Part shown: piece by piece, positions 22,601 through 31,217 of the stretch | How the letters are laid out: the number at the start of each line of letters is the position of its first letter | Position numbering within the stretch: the stretch's first letter is position 1 | NCBI GenBank assembly: GCA_030272585.1 | Contig: BSYQ01000001.1 | Location: 2,728,001 to 2,792,000, forward strand | DNA from: Bryopsis sp. KO-2023 | Lineage: Eukaryota; Chlorophyta; Ulvophyceae; Bryopsidales; Bryopsidaceae | Direction: 5' to 3' | Length of the DNA: 64,000 nt | The notes under the pieces: model-generated | The model's input: only the letters and a program-made list of their open reading frames with translations | Databases searched by the model: none | What the model was told of the DNA's origin: nothing | Made by a program: the position numbers and the translations under genes

Positions 22601-23119
22601 GTTCGACACATGTTCCGTCATGAGATTCACCAACTTATCAATTTCGCCTCGTATCCCATGCATCTCGTCTCCGACTCTTTCCTCCAACTCATGAACTTTT
22701 TCCCGAGCTACCCCTTCGGCATAATCCCGATCGTCGAGCCGGTTCTGATTAACGACTTCGAGTCGGTTGTCAAAAGCCTCTGCGACTCTGCCGAAATGAC
22801 GACCAACATCCTCACGAAGCCCAGCCACATTCGCAAATGCTTGATGGACTCCAGCTTCCACCTCTCCCTGTCGATTCTGCACGGCCTGGACGTGATGTTC
22901 CACGTGGACTCTCCGTTGCTCAACGTGTTCCACCAACGCCGCCACTTGTACACGATCATCAACATGCACCACATTCTGTATATGCTGCACGTTCTGGACG
23001 TTGTTGACGACAAACTGTTGTGCAGGAGGAACTTCGTCCTCTTCGATGCTGGAGTATTCTGTGTCTGGTGTCGACGCTCGGTCGTATGGGACGATAGCTT
23101 GTCCATGTTCGGGGTCCAT
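16637..23119 (-). CDS. Inner element single gag-pol polyprotein with chromodomain
   Basis: A 2160-codon frame. The N-terminal 370 residues form a coiled coil that includes three near-copies of a 14-residue unit around MNxLSGDVQDIQ(D/E)R. A Pro/Ser/Gly-rich linker follows, then a gag capsid-like region (WMNVVELRIQQG ... LRRFHQAIF), RG-rich boxes and one CCHC knuckle (CILCGKKGHLFREC). Next come the aspartic protease (CLDSGST), RT with CYLDDIIIYS, RNase H (VMVSDASNVAVGAVL), integrase with HHCC and DDE (HPQSDGQSE), and a C-terminal chromodomain (FEVEAIIRDN ... FLIAWKGYPLHESTWEP). The chromodomain places it with the chromoviruses. The long N-terminal coiled coil ahead of gag is unusual. Confidence 0.95.
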   Translation of the reverse strand: MDPEHGQAIVPYDRASTPDTEYSSIEEDEVPPAQQFVVNNVQNVQHIQNVVHVDDRVQVAALVEHVEQRRVHVEHHVQAVQNRQGEVEAGVHQAFANVAGLREDVGRHFGRVAEAFDNRLEVVNQNRLDDRDYAEGVAREKVHELEERVGDEMHGIRGEIDKLVNLMTEHVSNSDDRHQDVCERMNGLSGDVQGIQDRMNVLSGDVQDVQERMHVLSGNVQDIQETAQANKDSLQFEFRTANKQLVHQMGRDRQTAKDELQSSIATLEQRMTDRQMILKSSILESQEKSHERLRKEVLKNQDRLQTRIDKVWEDAWDNKAIPDPKNQDNHPEELWTEDRILALIKNQIKASYVPPPTTITAFPMQTVRTTTVASPSIPMPPPLIPPMSSGSPSSIHPPSTREGSRTSQIATTTSSLATSSSPIQMPIPMTIPLHVSQPAPQAVLGAGVGIPQAAGVSRPFNPFAALGSYASVGQRNPGSRRHPGGGGGGPEDDGPDDGTGRGGSGHRGSGGPPGGPGGPGDPDGPGDAEDGNNRQARRINGAFRSLKIDAPKAFTGDSKEMASEWIVAITRWLRAQRIPEEDWVLILPAHLGGSAAKWMNVVELRIQQGMRVPWTHWRAFATELQAQFEALAPGEKARIELRNLRQVTSVTEYLRRFHQAIFRIPDMAPSEMYSAFVFGLKEDIRKMVMAQANGNFQTACIMAERLDGIFFMANRQNNSGSGGHRGRGRNQTSSQLNSVTTETSDAPDVVNSVQNSSNGRRDHGRGGGRGGYGRGRGFGGGRGRGRGFNKQDAICILCGKKGHLFRECFKLPAAKAAVTDSKYGVKWKRSRDRTNDTDGVGAGLQTDHTVPVSNENQDVQNQNIKRVRWKDVTHTNEKVKDVSPKGETSRKQSAPETGHGTQSSDMHDLHAQEDSEESVDHSPESLEDQSMNQKETEEVASQDVGNANQSTPTSLHRTESAGSTTIPTSREAEAPISLCPITDTDTSRGYLLEIRVQGTGAYACLDSGSTGNYISQECATRLKFSITSKTQQLQMADGTKRDTTGMVEGVKFRCGKIQFQEDLHILPQLGYDILLGTPFLAKENPTIDFASASVKIQRKGKWYNLPLKLKHNAIRHGDRHLLQSANMQLCSLTTMNKAIRKGADAVMVLVKDKENQDPAKEMYGDKEPDQTNPLEKLITSDMPAELKEVILDYSDVFPEDLPAGIPPTRHGVEFEIKLEENAKPINKPIYRLSPAELEEIQRQVGYLLEHKFIEPAVSPWGAPVLFAPKKDGGLRFCVDYRWLNSVTVKDKYPLPLPDELMDRLAGAKVFSKVDLRHGYWQVPIKEEHRHLTTFNTRYGAYSWSVIPMGLTNAPAFFMRTMNASLSGLSDKCAICYLDDIIIYSKNMQDHIRHVKQVLDRLRRDKLYSKPSKCEFGVQELEFVGFKVSTQGISPLNYKVKAIEEYPAPTSVKQVRSFLGMISYYRRFIQNFAYLASPMNDLVKKEVPWIWGDKQQQSFEALKGALTKAPVLILPDTSKPYVMVSDASNVAVGAVLMQESGAGLKPIAFLSKKLTSSEQNYGAYDKEMYGISYALRYWRHYLEGSEPPVTVYTDHKPAIHFMKQKTLSRTQARWMRMGFFQSINPVLTYLPGKSNVVADALSRSSAEEEDVHEKQVMAITKVQWSDTEIQEWKDALKADEGTNKIMIQLEKGQRVTHHHLDDQGLLINKDADEQERLVVPASKRQHILQTHHDAKVAGHPGIARTTELIKRKYTWKGCNQVIKAYIKSCPKCQMMKGSNEKQAGLLMPLPIPSRKWDQVTTDLMTDLPESNGFTAIQVFVDRMTKYAKLCPCTKTMDARQHADLFFRNVFRHFGLPSILISDRDPRFVSQFWRELFKLVGSDIKLTSAYHPQSDGQSEITIKTVENLMRPYVEEHPESWADHIEVLEFAFNNLRNASTGYSPFYLLHGQHPISLPDVKPMTSLHSVEEDLTQMQTIMERAQHHYKLSQARTKDQADKHRRELIFSEGDEVCLRISHLPNTVYSNIPAKIRRKYVGPLRVTAKISDVAYRVELPGSWRIHDVFHVSKLKKFHRHAEFDRDVIPPPPVLNADTGEKEFEVEAIIRDNGKQGKQKRFLIAWKGYPLHESTWEPLQHLTNCDEILTAYLGRQTTQKRRKSNRQRK

Positions 23120-23267
23120 TCTGTCTGTCGCGACGACTTTTTCTGTGGGTCGTCTTCAGTCGCACTTTGTCTTTGGCGACTGCGATGGATTGTGAGCGTG
23201 GGTGTTTCTGCTGAGCTGGCTGGTCAGCTGCTTTCGTTTCGTCGTGCGTGAAAGCTCCGAAACCAAT

Positions 23268-23406
23268 TGTAATATTCTCACAGAGTTCCTTCCTTGATAT
23301 AAAACAGACTGTCTTACAATTCCACGTTCGTTCTTTTATAGCACCCAGTCAATCGACTCTAACCGTTCAACCACATTAACGATCTCAATCAAAATCAATC
23401 ATAACA
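23268..23406 (-). repeat. Inner element 5' LTR (139 bp)
   Basis: It is identical to 16320-16458. On the minus strand it is followed by AT and then the primer binding site TGGTTTCGGAGC. Confidence 0.93.
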
Positions 23407-24478
23407 GCCTCCATGAATATTCACATCTCCAAGTCCAAAGAAAGGGTACTCCTTCCTTAGTGAGTTCTGTCAGAGCTCCTGCCCTCCTAGCATAGTCTGG
23501 AGCATGTCTTCTGTAGTATCCAGTAAGTCCTAGGAAAGACCTAACTTGAGTGACGGTAGTAGGTGTTTTTAGTCTGGCTATAGAGGCCATCTTATCCTCT
23601 TGGGGGCTGAAGCCAGCTTTAGTAATGTGGTGTCCTAAGTATTCTATTTCCTCCTGAAATAGAAAACACTTTTCTATGGATAGCTTGGCTCCCTCCTTCT
23701 CCAGAATTTCTAACACCTTTTCCAGAGTTTCCAGGTGTTCCTGGAAGGTGTAACTAAAAATCACTATATCATCTAAATAAACCTGGACCCCTTCTAAATG
23801 ACCAAATAGAGAATCCATAACTCTCTGGAAAGCCTCTGGCATTGTTTTTAGTCCCTGAGGACACCTAACCCATTCATATAACCCAGAGGAAGTTCTGAAG
23901 GCTGTTTTTTTCCTATCCTCCTCTGCTAGGGGTAACTGCCAGTACCCTGATTTCAAATCTAAACTAGAATAATATTTTCTTCCTCCCAGCCCATCCAGTA
24001 GCTCATCAATCAATGGCAGAGGGTACTGATCTGCCTCCACTAAATTGTTTAGATCCCTAAAGTCTACACACCACCTCCACTTCCCTGGAGCCTTCTTAGG
24101 AACCAGGAGGGTGGGTGAAGACCAGGGTGACCCTGGGCTGGGTCTAACTACCCCTACTTTCAGCAACCCTTCTAACTGTCTTTCTATTTCCCCTTTCTGG
24201 AATTCACTGACTCTATACTGTCTCCTGGCTACAGGCCTGGCTGTGCCAGTTTCTATTTCATAGCTATGATTTTTAAAGGAGCCTATCTCGTATTCACTTA
24301 GAGACCAAGCCTCCCTCCTACTCTTGCATAACTTCTCCACCGCCCTTCTTTCATCTCTGGAAAGACTTTTTCCTATGTTCAAGTCAGCAAAAGTAGATAT
24401 CTTTTCCTCCTGTGCCACCAACACTGATTCCTGAGGAGGCACTCCCCTAATAGTAAACTTGTGTAGCCCTGTGGCCAC
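23399..24478 (-). CDS. Outer element reverse transcriptase region
   Basis: An open frame with Ty3/gypsy RT blocks: KVGVVRPSPGSPWSSP, WRWCVDFRDLN, SSLDLKSGYWQLP, and the catalytic VYLDDIVIFS (YLDD). The connecting segment LGHHITKAGFSPQ and SFLGLTGYYRR follow. The frame runs up to the inner element's insertion point. Confidence 0.9.
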   Translation of the reverse strand: MATGLHKFTIRGVPPQESVLVAQEEKISTFADLNIGKSLSRDERRAVEKLCKSRREAWSLSEYEIGSFKNHSYEIETGTARPVARRQYRVSEFQKGEIERQLEGLLKVGVVRPSPGSPWSSPTLLVPKKAPGKWRWCVDFRDLNNLVEADQYPLPLIDELLDGLGGRKYYSSLDLKSGYWQLPLAEEDRKKTAFRTSSGLYEWVRCPQGLKTMPEAFQRVMDSLFGHLEGVQVYLDDIVIFSYTFQEHLETLEKVLEILEKEGAKLSIEKCFLFQEEIEYLGHHITKAGFSPQEDKMASIARLKTPTTVTQVRSFLGLTGYYRRHAPDYARRAGALTELTKEGVPFLWTWRCEYSWRLL

Positions 24479-24510
24479 ACCCCTGAGGTCACCAGGCCTG
24501 ACCTCTGACC

Positions 24511-26427
24511 TTAGTGAAAATCCTTTGAAGGTCCTTCTCCTCCCTTGTTTTTCAATACTCCTGTGGCTGGGGCACTCCTCTGTCCAAATCCTGATGGCAA
24601 AGGGCTATGTGGAGCTTCCTTTGGGATGGTTTCAGGGGTGGTGTCAAACCTGACCTTTTTCTCCTGGGTCAGCTTCCCTCCTTTTCTCTTTTTCCCTACT
24701 GCAGCCTGGACTGTTTCCTCTGTCTCCAGGATTTGTTTCTCCTCTGTCTTGAGAGGGATAGCCCCCATCTTCCCATTTCCCTTATGATAAAATATTTGCT
24801 GTGGTCCCAGCATTATCATAGCCCTGATAGATTTTAAGAAGTCTATCCCCAGCAGCACACAGCAGGTGTCTGTGTCTGTAACCATAAAAGAGTTATAGGA
24901 GCCTGTCCCTCCTATGTTTACAAAGAGCTTGGGGAGGTACCCAAGGGAGGTGGCTATTTCCCCAGAGGCAGTCCTAAAAACCCATTCAGAGGGTAAGACC
25001 TGCCCCACCAGGTCAAGCTTTTCTACAGTCGCCTTTGAGATGCAACTGTGGCTAGCCCCAGTGTCCACCACTGCTTCTAATGTCTCCCCTTTGATCCTGA
25101 TGGCACACTTGGCAGGGGTGTTCCTGGAGGCATCCTCTCTTTGCAGGGTGTCAACCTCCAACATGCCCACCTCTTTGTTCTCAGTCCCCTGGCCACTGAT
25201 TTCCGGTTCAAAGTGGAGGGGTTGGGTCACTCCAGCATCCACTGATGTCATTAACTCTGCCTCTCTCATAATAGCCTCCCTGAGTTCAGGGGAGTAAAAC
25301 ATAAATGTTTTTAGAGGTACTGGCAACTCAGTCTTGTCCAGGAAGGCCTGAGCATCTGTCAGAGCATGTTTGTTCCCCATCCTATACTTGTTTTCCCCTC
25401 CTTTAGTCTTTCCTTCTACCATGTTCATTTGAGGGCCCTGAGTTCTAAAGTTCCTTGAATCTTTTTCCTGAACAACTAAAGGAGTGTTGCCTGCCCTGTA
25501 CTGGAGGCTGTAGGACACTCCCGCCTTTTTCTGAGGGCACCTTCCCCATCTGTGTCCTGGTACTCCACAATTCCAGCAATCCCCCAGCATCAAATCCCTA
25601 TTCAATAAAGGACTATAGTAGCCCCTGGGCCTGCTGCCCCCAAAAGTCTGTCTCCCTCCACCTCTGTTCCCTGAAGCTCCCCCATTCACTTTCTTCCTCC
25701 ATTCCTGCAGTCTCTCTTCTGGAGCTGGAAGAGCTGCATAGATTTTGCTGATCTGCCCATCTAATACTTTCTGGACTTTGTTCATCACTTTACTCAAAAG
25801 TTTGTCTTCTTTTGAGTCTGAAGTCTGTCCAGTATTCTTTTCTGTATCAGAATCAGAATCTGTGCTGTCTGGGGCTCCTCTTTTCTTATTCATACCTAAC
25901 CCTTCCACTGCCTTTGCAGCATTCACCACCTCATCGAAGTTCTGGTGTTGGAGAGGGGCTATAGCATCCCTAATTTTCGAAGGTATTCCAACCTGGAAGA
26001 TATGACGAAGAAACTCGTCGTTCAGCGTAATCGGAGTAGCGCCGTCGGTGCGTGTCGCAGTCTGTATGTCTGTAATATCTTCTGCTAAGCCTCGAAGGGC
26101 GTCTGCGAAATCCTCCACCGTTTCCGTCGGCCGTTGACGACGCCGAGTTAGCTCACTCATCAGATCGTCCGTAGCTCCCAGCCACCTCTTCATGAACTTT
26201 TTCCTGAAGTTCTCCCAGCTCATATCTTCTGGGAGAGCCGTCGCCCATCGAGCCGCTCCGTGCGTGAAATTGGCTTTAGCCCGACTGACTTTTGAGCGAG
26301 ATGGCCAGTTTTGCGCCGTGGCCGTAGCCTCCACGGTTTTAAACCATTCGGCGGCTGGGGGTTTCTTCCCGTCAAACTTTTCGAGCTTGGGGGCACGGTA
26401 TTTGTCGGCAGAGTTGATTCCAACCAT
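24511..26427 (-). CDS. Outer element gag and protease
   Basis: A 638-codon frame. The gag capsid-like part (APKLEKFDG ... WENFRKKFMKRWLG ... VEDFADALRGLAED) is followed by a CCHC zinc knuckle (CWNCGVPGHRWGRC). A retropepsin-like aspartic protease follows, with the DTGA active site (EAVVDTGASHSCIS) and a downstream hydrophobic-Gly motif (CVLLGIDFL). A Lys-rich tail closes it. It is in a separate frame from the RT region, as in many gypsy elements. Confidence 0.9.
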   Translation of the reverse strand: MVGINSADKYRAPKLEKFDGKKPPAAEWFKTVEATATAQNWPSRSKVSRAKANFTHGAARWATALPEDMSWENFRKKFMKRWLGATDDLMSELTRRRQRPTETVEDFADALRGLAEDITDIQTATRTDGATPITLNDEFLRHIFQVGIPSKIRDAIAPLQHQNFDEVVNAAKAVEGLGMNKKRGAPDSTDSDSDTEKNTGQTSDSKEDKLLSKVMNKVQKVLDGQISKIYAALPAPEERLQEWRKKVNGGASGNRGGGRQTFGGSRPRGYYSPLLNRDLMLGDCWNCGVPGHRWGRCPQKKAGVSYSLQYRAGNTPLVVQEKDSRNFRTQGPQMNMVEGKTKGGENKYRMGNKHALTDAQAFLDKTELPVPLKTFMFYSPELREAIMREAELMTSVDAGVTQPLHFEPEISGQGTENKEVGMLEVDTLQREDASRNTPAKCAIRIKGETLEAVVDTGASHSCISKATVEKLDLVGQVLPSEWVFRTASGEIATSLGYLPKLFVNIGGTGSYNSFMVTDTDTCCVLLGIDFLKSIRAMIMLGPQQIFYHKGNGKMGAIPLKTEEKQILETEETVQAAVGKKRKGGKLTQEKKVRFDTTPETIPKEAPHSPLPSGFGQRSAPATGVLKNKGGEGPSKDFH

Positions 26428-26574
26428 AGTTCCTACAGGGTGTTACACTTGTGTTAATTTTCTGGAGCGCTTTCTCGTTTTCGAGAGGTGATCCCCAGAA
26501 TAAACCGTGTTGCACAGAACTTGTGTTGTTTTCGTTAGTGGGCCCATATTCCTAACAGGTCCGAAGCTCGTCAC

Positions 26575-26586
26575 GCTCCGAAACCA
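26575..26586 (-). other. Outer element primer binding site
   Basis: On the minus strand it reads TGGTTTCGGAGC, the complement of a tRNA 3' end ...GCTCCGAAACCA, immediately downstream of the 5' LTR. The same 12 bases form the primer site of the inner element. Confidence 0.8.
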
Positions 26587-27939
26587 GAAAACGCATTCGG
26601 CGCAACTACTAAAAAGTGTTACGACGAAATTACCCCAGTTCACGACCAAGGTAAACAAGTCGGACTGTGCCGACTTAAGACGGTCGCATCAAAAACTCGG
26701 TATAGAAACACTCGCGCTCTGAAACTATCGTCACCCAAGAAGTCGGCTAAGACCAGTCGCACTAACGAACACTACAATCCGAGAGTCACAGTCTCGAACC
26801 CCTCTAATAACGAAAGGCCTAAGACCAGGCACTTGAAAGTAAGACGAGTCGAAGTCAAAGGAGACACCCGCTAAGAGGGACTTGCTCCTGCGACTAAGAC
26901 AAAAGGTGGAGTTCCCCAGAGGGTGGTCGCTAAGAGACCATGGCCTAGGGAGACTCTGAAAACTGAACTGGAGAAGAGAGGAACACAAAACGCAAACACC
27001 AAAAACGAAAGGGGACACTCAGAGGAGAGGTCGGCTCCTCTGAGTGGAGAAAAACCTCCTAAGAGAAGGGCAGCACCTTCTCTTACTATTCTGACTCCAC
27101 TCCTATTTCCTCTCGAATCAAAGTTTGATCAGCAACAACCTTATTTTGAATAAAGACACTCAGAGACACAAGAAATAATAGCAAGAGAATATTTTACAGA
27201 AAGAGAAGGGATGGTGTATCCCATTTCAAAAGCGTACTTCAGAAAACCTTGGATGATGCTATCTTTGGCCAGAAGTACCTCGTCCGATCGGGATTCCCGT
27301 TTAAGGTAAGTCGCGAAGCTTTCCTTAAGTCCGTCTCGATAAGAGAGTCCTCCTATAGATAGATGTCCGAAGTAAGAAGTAAACGAGGTATTCACCGAGT
27401 TCTGTCTGTCTTTAACCAGAATTCTGTGGGATATTTATACTCGCGGCTGGTTCTAGCGCTAGCGCATGTGTGCTGGCCGCGAGTTCGGCGTCACGACAGG
27501 GGTCGACTAGCGACCCGACTGCCAGTCGTGCGTATCGCCTAAGAGATCGTTTTTCGTAGGGAGTTGTATCCGTTTCGCTGGAATCCATAGTGTTTTCGCT
27601 GGCTCCTTGTGTTCCCAGCCGCACGTTTCGTAGAAGTCATACCTCGGATGTCATAAAACGACAGTGCCGGCAGTAAGACTCCTAGTACTCTGCGCTAGCC
27701 ATGGGTTGGCGTGCCAGCTATTCGATATCTTCCAGCGTATCAGTATACAACTTTTCCTACGTCATCGACCTCGTCAGGAATTGAACCCGACGTACGAACC
27801 ACCAGGTCTCACATAGAGCAGCGTAAAATACGACTGTTTATCAGTGTGAGTTGGCAATTCCATTCTTCCGAATTATCATCGGAATAATCATTACATCTGG
27901 TGGCAGTACATCTGCCATGTTCTTTCTAGCTCCGTCACA
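26587..27939 (-). repeat. Outer element 5' LTR (right copy)
   Basis: It matches the left copy over about 1.35 kb (offset 17,710) with no difference seen. Its outer end reads ...CCGTCACA, followed by the GAAGC target duplication at 27940-27944. Confidence 0.9.
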
Positions 27940-28095
27940 GAAGCCGTTAAAAGTCGCCAGGGACGGTTCCTATGTGCGACATGGGAGGGTTGTTTTGTGC
28001 TGGTTCCAGTACTTGAGCAGCAAAGGGCCACGAGCGCTGCAGAAAGCAATCGTCGTTCTCATATTACTGCTGAACTTGCGAATTCTGCTTCTTTG

Positions 28096-30339
28096 ATGCC
28101 CGTTCAACCCGGTGTTTTCCACGCTGAAGCGCTGCGATCGGCCCCAGTTTTAAAAACGTGAGTCCTTCGCCTTTCGCTTTTCTTTGGCCCTCTACGACTG
28201 AACATTAACTACTTTTTCAAGGAATAAGGGGAGGATATTTTCGTCTCTGGGCTTCCTGGGGTCGCAAAAGAAAACCTGATCAAGATTGATGTATCAGCAG
28301 GTTTGGATTTCTGCCTCGATGGCTGCAGACGTCTGTTTCAGAAGCCAATCAAGCTGAGATCAATTTGCTCAAGAGCTGCAGGTAATGCAAGGGGTACTAC
28401 ATTTTCCCTCTGTCGCATTCCTTTAAATGTATGCAAAATCTGTTGGAATTTATCTGGATGCGATCAAGTAGACCCCCAGAGGGCGTCTACGTTGGGCACA
28501 ATATCGTTGATATTTAGAGATGGGGGGCTGAGGTTCGATCACCTCCTTGTTGCTTTCATTTGAAGGTCAGATTTGGATCTGGTGAACACACCAGTGGGAG
28601 AATGCAAACATGAATACATGCATAGTGTAGTGGGGGGCTCCAGCGATAATCCAAACCTGGTGTGTTTGCCTGGTTATGGAGCCGGTGTTGGGTTCTTCTT
28701 CAGAAACCTGGATTCGATGTGCTCATTGTTTCGAATGCATGCAGTGGATTGGCTGGGGACTGGATTATCAGGTAACGTGCCCTTCTGTCGACTTGCATAC
28801 AGATGGGTTTTTTAGTATCATAAATACTCTAATTCTATAATTAAAGAAAATTTAAACCTTTTAATATTTTGAATAATGTGTATGCCTGTGTGATGGCTAG
28901 TTTTAATTCTGCTTGGTTGATCAAAGAGCGATGTTCTGGGAGAGAGGGTGGAGATGGTGGGCTGTAAGATGATGGCCTTGGAAGTCTGACTGGGGGTGTG
29001 TATAGGTAGGCCCAATTTCACTGCAAAAACCAGGGAGGAGACGGAAGACTTCTTTTTGGATGCCTTCGAAACCTGGAGAGAGAAAACAGGGTTGGAAAAG
29101 TTTGTTCTGATGGGCCACAGTATGGGAGGTTACCTGGCCGCAAATTATGCTCTGCGACACCCCGAGAGAGTCGAACATCTAATTCTTGTTTCCCCGGCCG
29201 CAGTGGTGAGTCATCCCCGTTAATTCCGGGGCGATAACTTCATCAAGACAATGGTTTGATTCGATGTGGTGTATTTTATATGTCTATTTTGTTGCTCCAG
29301 GACAAAAGGCCTGAGGACTTGGAGCGGCCGAAATGGGCTGAATCCCCATGGACTGTGAGGGGCCAGGCCTGGAGGACGTTCAGCTTCCTGTGGAATGTGG
29401 GGGCAACTCCACAGATGGCTATTCGAGGGTTGGGTCCATGGGGACGTAAGCTTGTGGGGGGCTATGTTAACCGGCGATTCACCCAAGGTGGGGGACCAAG
29501 AATATAATAGTATCTCTCTTCTTTTGTGTGTGTCCTCTGAATCATAAAAAAAAAGGGAAAAAGGAAACACAGAGATTTATGCAAGCGGTTTTGATTATGA
29601 TGAATGGAAATGTAGTGTGGTTGCTGATATCTGAGGTTTGCACACAGGAGAGCATTTTACCCCCGAAGAGGCTTCCAGCATGGAGGACTACTTTTATCAT
29701 ATTACGGCCTCCAGAGGCAGCGGAGAGGTGAGGATTGCATCAGCCAATATGAAAAGGAAACATGTTTTTTGAAAGAAAGAAAATCAAGAAAGGATCCACT
29801 TGATATATTTCATGTCGGCATTCAGCATGAAGAAAACTGAACAGTCCTGTTTGCGATCGCACCACAGTTTGGCCTCCGTCATATCATGGCCCCGTTTGCA
29901 TGGGGGAAAGCTCCTCTGGAAGATCGGCTGGCAGAGTTGAAAGTGCCTGTGATGTTCATTTATGGGGAAAGTGATTGGATGGATCCGTCCGCAGCGATGC
30001 GTGCCTGCAAGAGGATGGAGCGGGCCAGGGGGCCCCCTCAGAATGCATGTGATAGAAGTGTTCGGGTGTTGCCGACAGCTGGGCACTTCGTATTCTTGGA
30101 TCAGCCGGTGAGCCAATTTTCCTCATTTTCCAGTTGCTTTTCTGAGGGAATATTTGACAGTGATTTCTTGAGAGTGTGCTGGTGTTTCACTCAGTGGAAC
30201 GAGCAATGTTGACCGGTAGAATTCATCTGAGGGCATCTGTTGCTGCTTTGTGTTCATGCAGAAACTATTTGAAAAGGAGTTGGTGGCACTTAGGAAAGCA
30301 TTGCCAGATAGCAAGGCACCCACAAGCACAGATGGCTAA
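28096..30339 (+). CDS. CGI-58/ABHD5-like alpha/beta hydrolase (lipid droplet regulator or acyltransferase)
   Basis: ABHD4/5 proteins act at lipid droplets, as lipase co-activators in animals and as lipase or lysophosphatidic acid acyltransferase in plants. Exons are 28096-28157, 28301-28381, 28566-28771, 29006-29205, 29301-29487, 29648-29727, 29868-30107 and 30262-30339. All phases agree, giving 377 residues. Diagnostic blocks are GFLPRW near the start, PGYGAGVGFFFRN (oxyanion loop), a nucleophile elbow GHSMGG with Ser155, and TAGHFVFLDQP, in which H345 and D350 make the HX4D acyltransferase motif. Ser at the elbow matches plant homologues; animal ABHD5 has Asn. There is no signal peptide. 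The outer retrotransposon ends 152 bp upstream of the ATG, so normal expression is in doubt. Confidence 0.92.
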
Positions 30340-31217
30340 TTGAATTCGTTGATTCAATTTTTTTTCTTCTTTTGCTGGGGAGAGGATGGGAAGGAGAGGT
30401 AGTGATCTCTGTGTGTAGAATTAGAAAATGGCATCGAATTAGAGTGACAGCTCTTCTCTGTATTTATGAAAATGGGGTGCCCTGGTTATCCATTTATTGT
30501 ATTGTAACAAAGTCAATGTTTCCAGATGCACCCAGTTTCAGCAGTGATTTCTCAACAATTGCTTTGTCAAAACAGTGTCAATCCCTCCTCTGCTCTGGAG
30601 GTACAGAACGCTTTCACCAAACCCCAGGCTTGCCGTGTTCCCTGTCTCCCAGCTGAATGCCATTGCAACAATATACATCGTGCTTTTTTTAATTTCTCCT
30701 TGTTGAACCCACAAAGTTGGTGTCGTGATTGTACGACCAGGGCAAGGATAAAACTATACACACTGTTTGTTATTCGCCTTTTTGAAGCTCACCGTTGTAA
30801 GAGTTTTAAAGAAACAACACCCTGCACTGCACGTGATTCCACCGCCAGTTCATACGACCAACCATCGCAAGACCTGTCGTCTCCACTTGTTTGTTCCAAC
30901 ACTGGTACTTTTCACATCACTATTGTGGCCTCAGCCCCGTGCCAGTGGCCGCATTCGTTGTCCCCTTTCGATTCAGATGCATTTCGCTCTTATGAACTGT
31001 GAGGAGGGGACATCCTCGTTGAAGAAGATTGGATGAAACAAACATGGCGTCTTGACGAGTTGTTTCACAGTAGCTGGCAGGGAGTGTATTTCACACGAAA
31101 CTGCACGAGCTACCAAACTTAATAAAACCAACAACAGCTTCGCCAGTGGAGTCAGAAGGACGCAGGGGGTTTCTCTTTCTCTTGACGAAGTCCAAGAAGC
31201 AATCGTTGATCGAGCGA
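30340..31217. other. Intergenic, no gene recognised
   Basis: It holds the 3' flank of the CGI-58-like gene and the upstream region of the secreted-protein gene. Open frames here lack recognisable motifs. Confidence 0.5.

Larger units (their letters stand above)
16320..23406 (-). mobile_element. Inner Ty3/gypsy chromodomain LTR retrotransposon (chromovirus-like)
   Basis: A 7.1-kb element on the minus strand inserted into pol of the outer element, with GCCTC target duplications at 16315-16319 and 23407-23411. The very short LTRs (139 bp) are identical. The primer binding site TGGTTTCGGAGC follows the 5' LTR by two bases (window 23254-23265). One long gag-pol frame spans nearly all of it. By inspection it looks whole. 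Identical LTRs and the nesting make it the youngest insertion in the window. Confidence 0.95.
8865..27939 (-). mobile_element. Outer Ty3/gypsy-like LTR retrotransposon (Metaviridae kin), nested host
   Basis: An LTR element read on the minus strand, flanked by GAAGC duplications. In its own 5' to 3' order it has: LTR (right copy), primer binding site, gag with a CCHC knuckle and aspartic protease, RT, RNase H, a small ORF, integrase, two further ORFs, polypurine tract and LTR (left copy). A second LTR element lies inside its pol region, so this copy is broken at least once. The two long LTRs look identical by eye over about 1.35 kb, which implies a very recent insertion. It lies about 150 bp upstream of the CGI-58-like start codon. 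The order RT-RNase H-integrase and the protease motif DTGA support Ty3/gypsy over Ty1/copia. Confidence 0.93.

Noticed and set aside
22436-23251. Long plus-strand ORF opposite the inner element
   Set aside because: It is the shadow of the coiled-coil repeats of gag-pol on the minus strand and shows no motif of its own.
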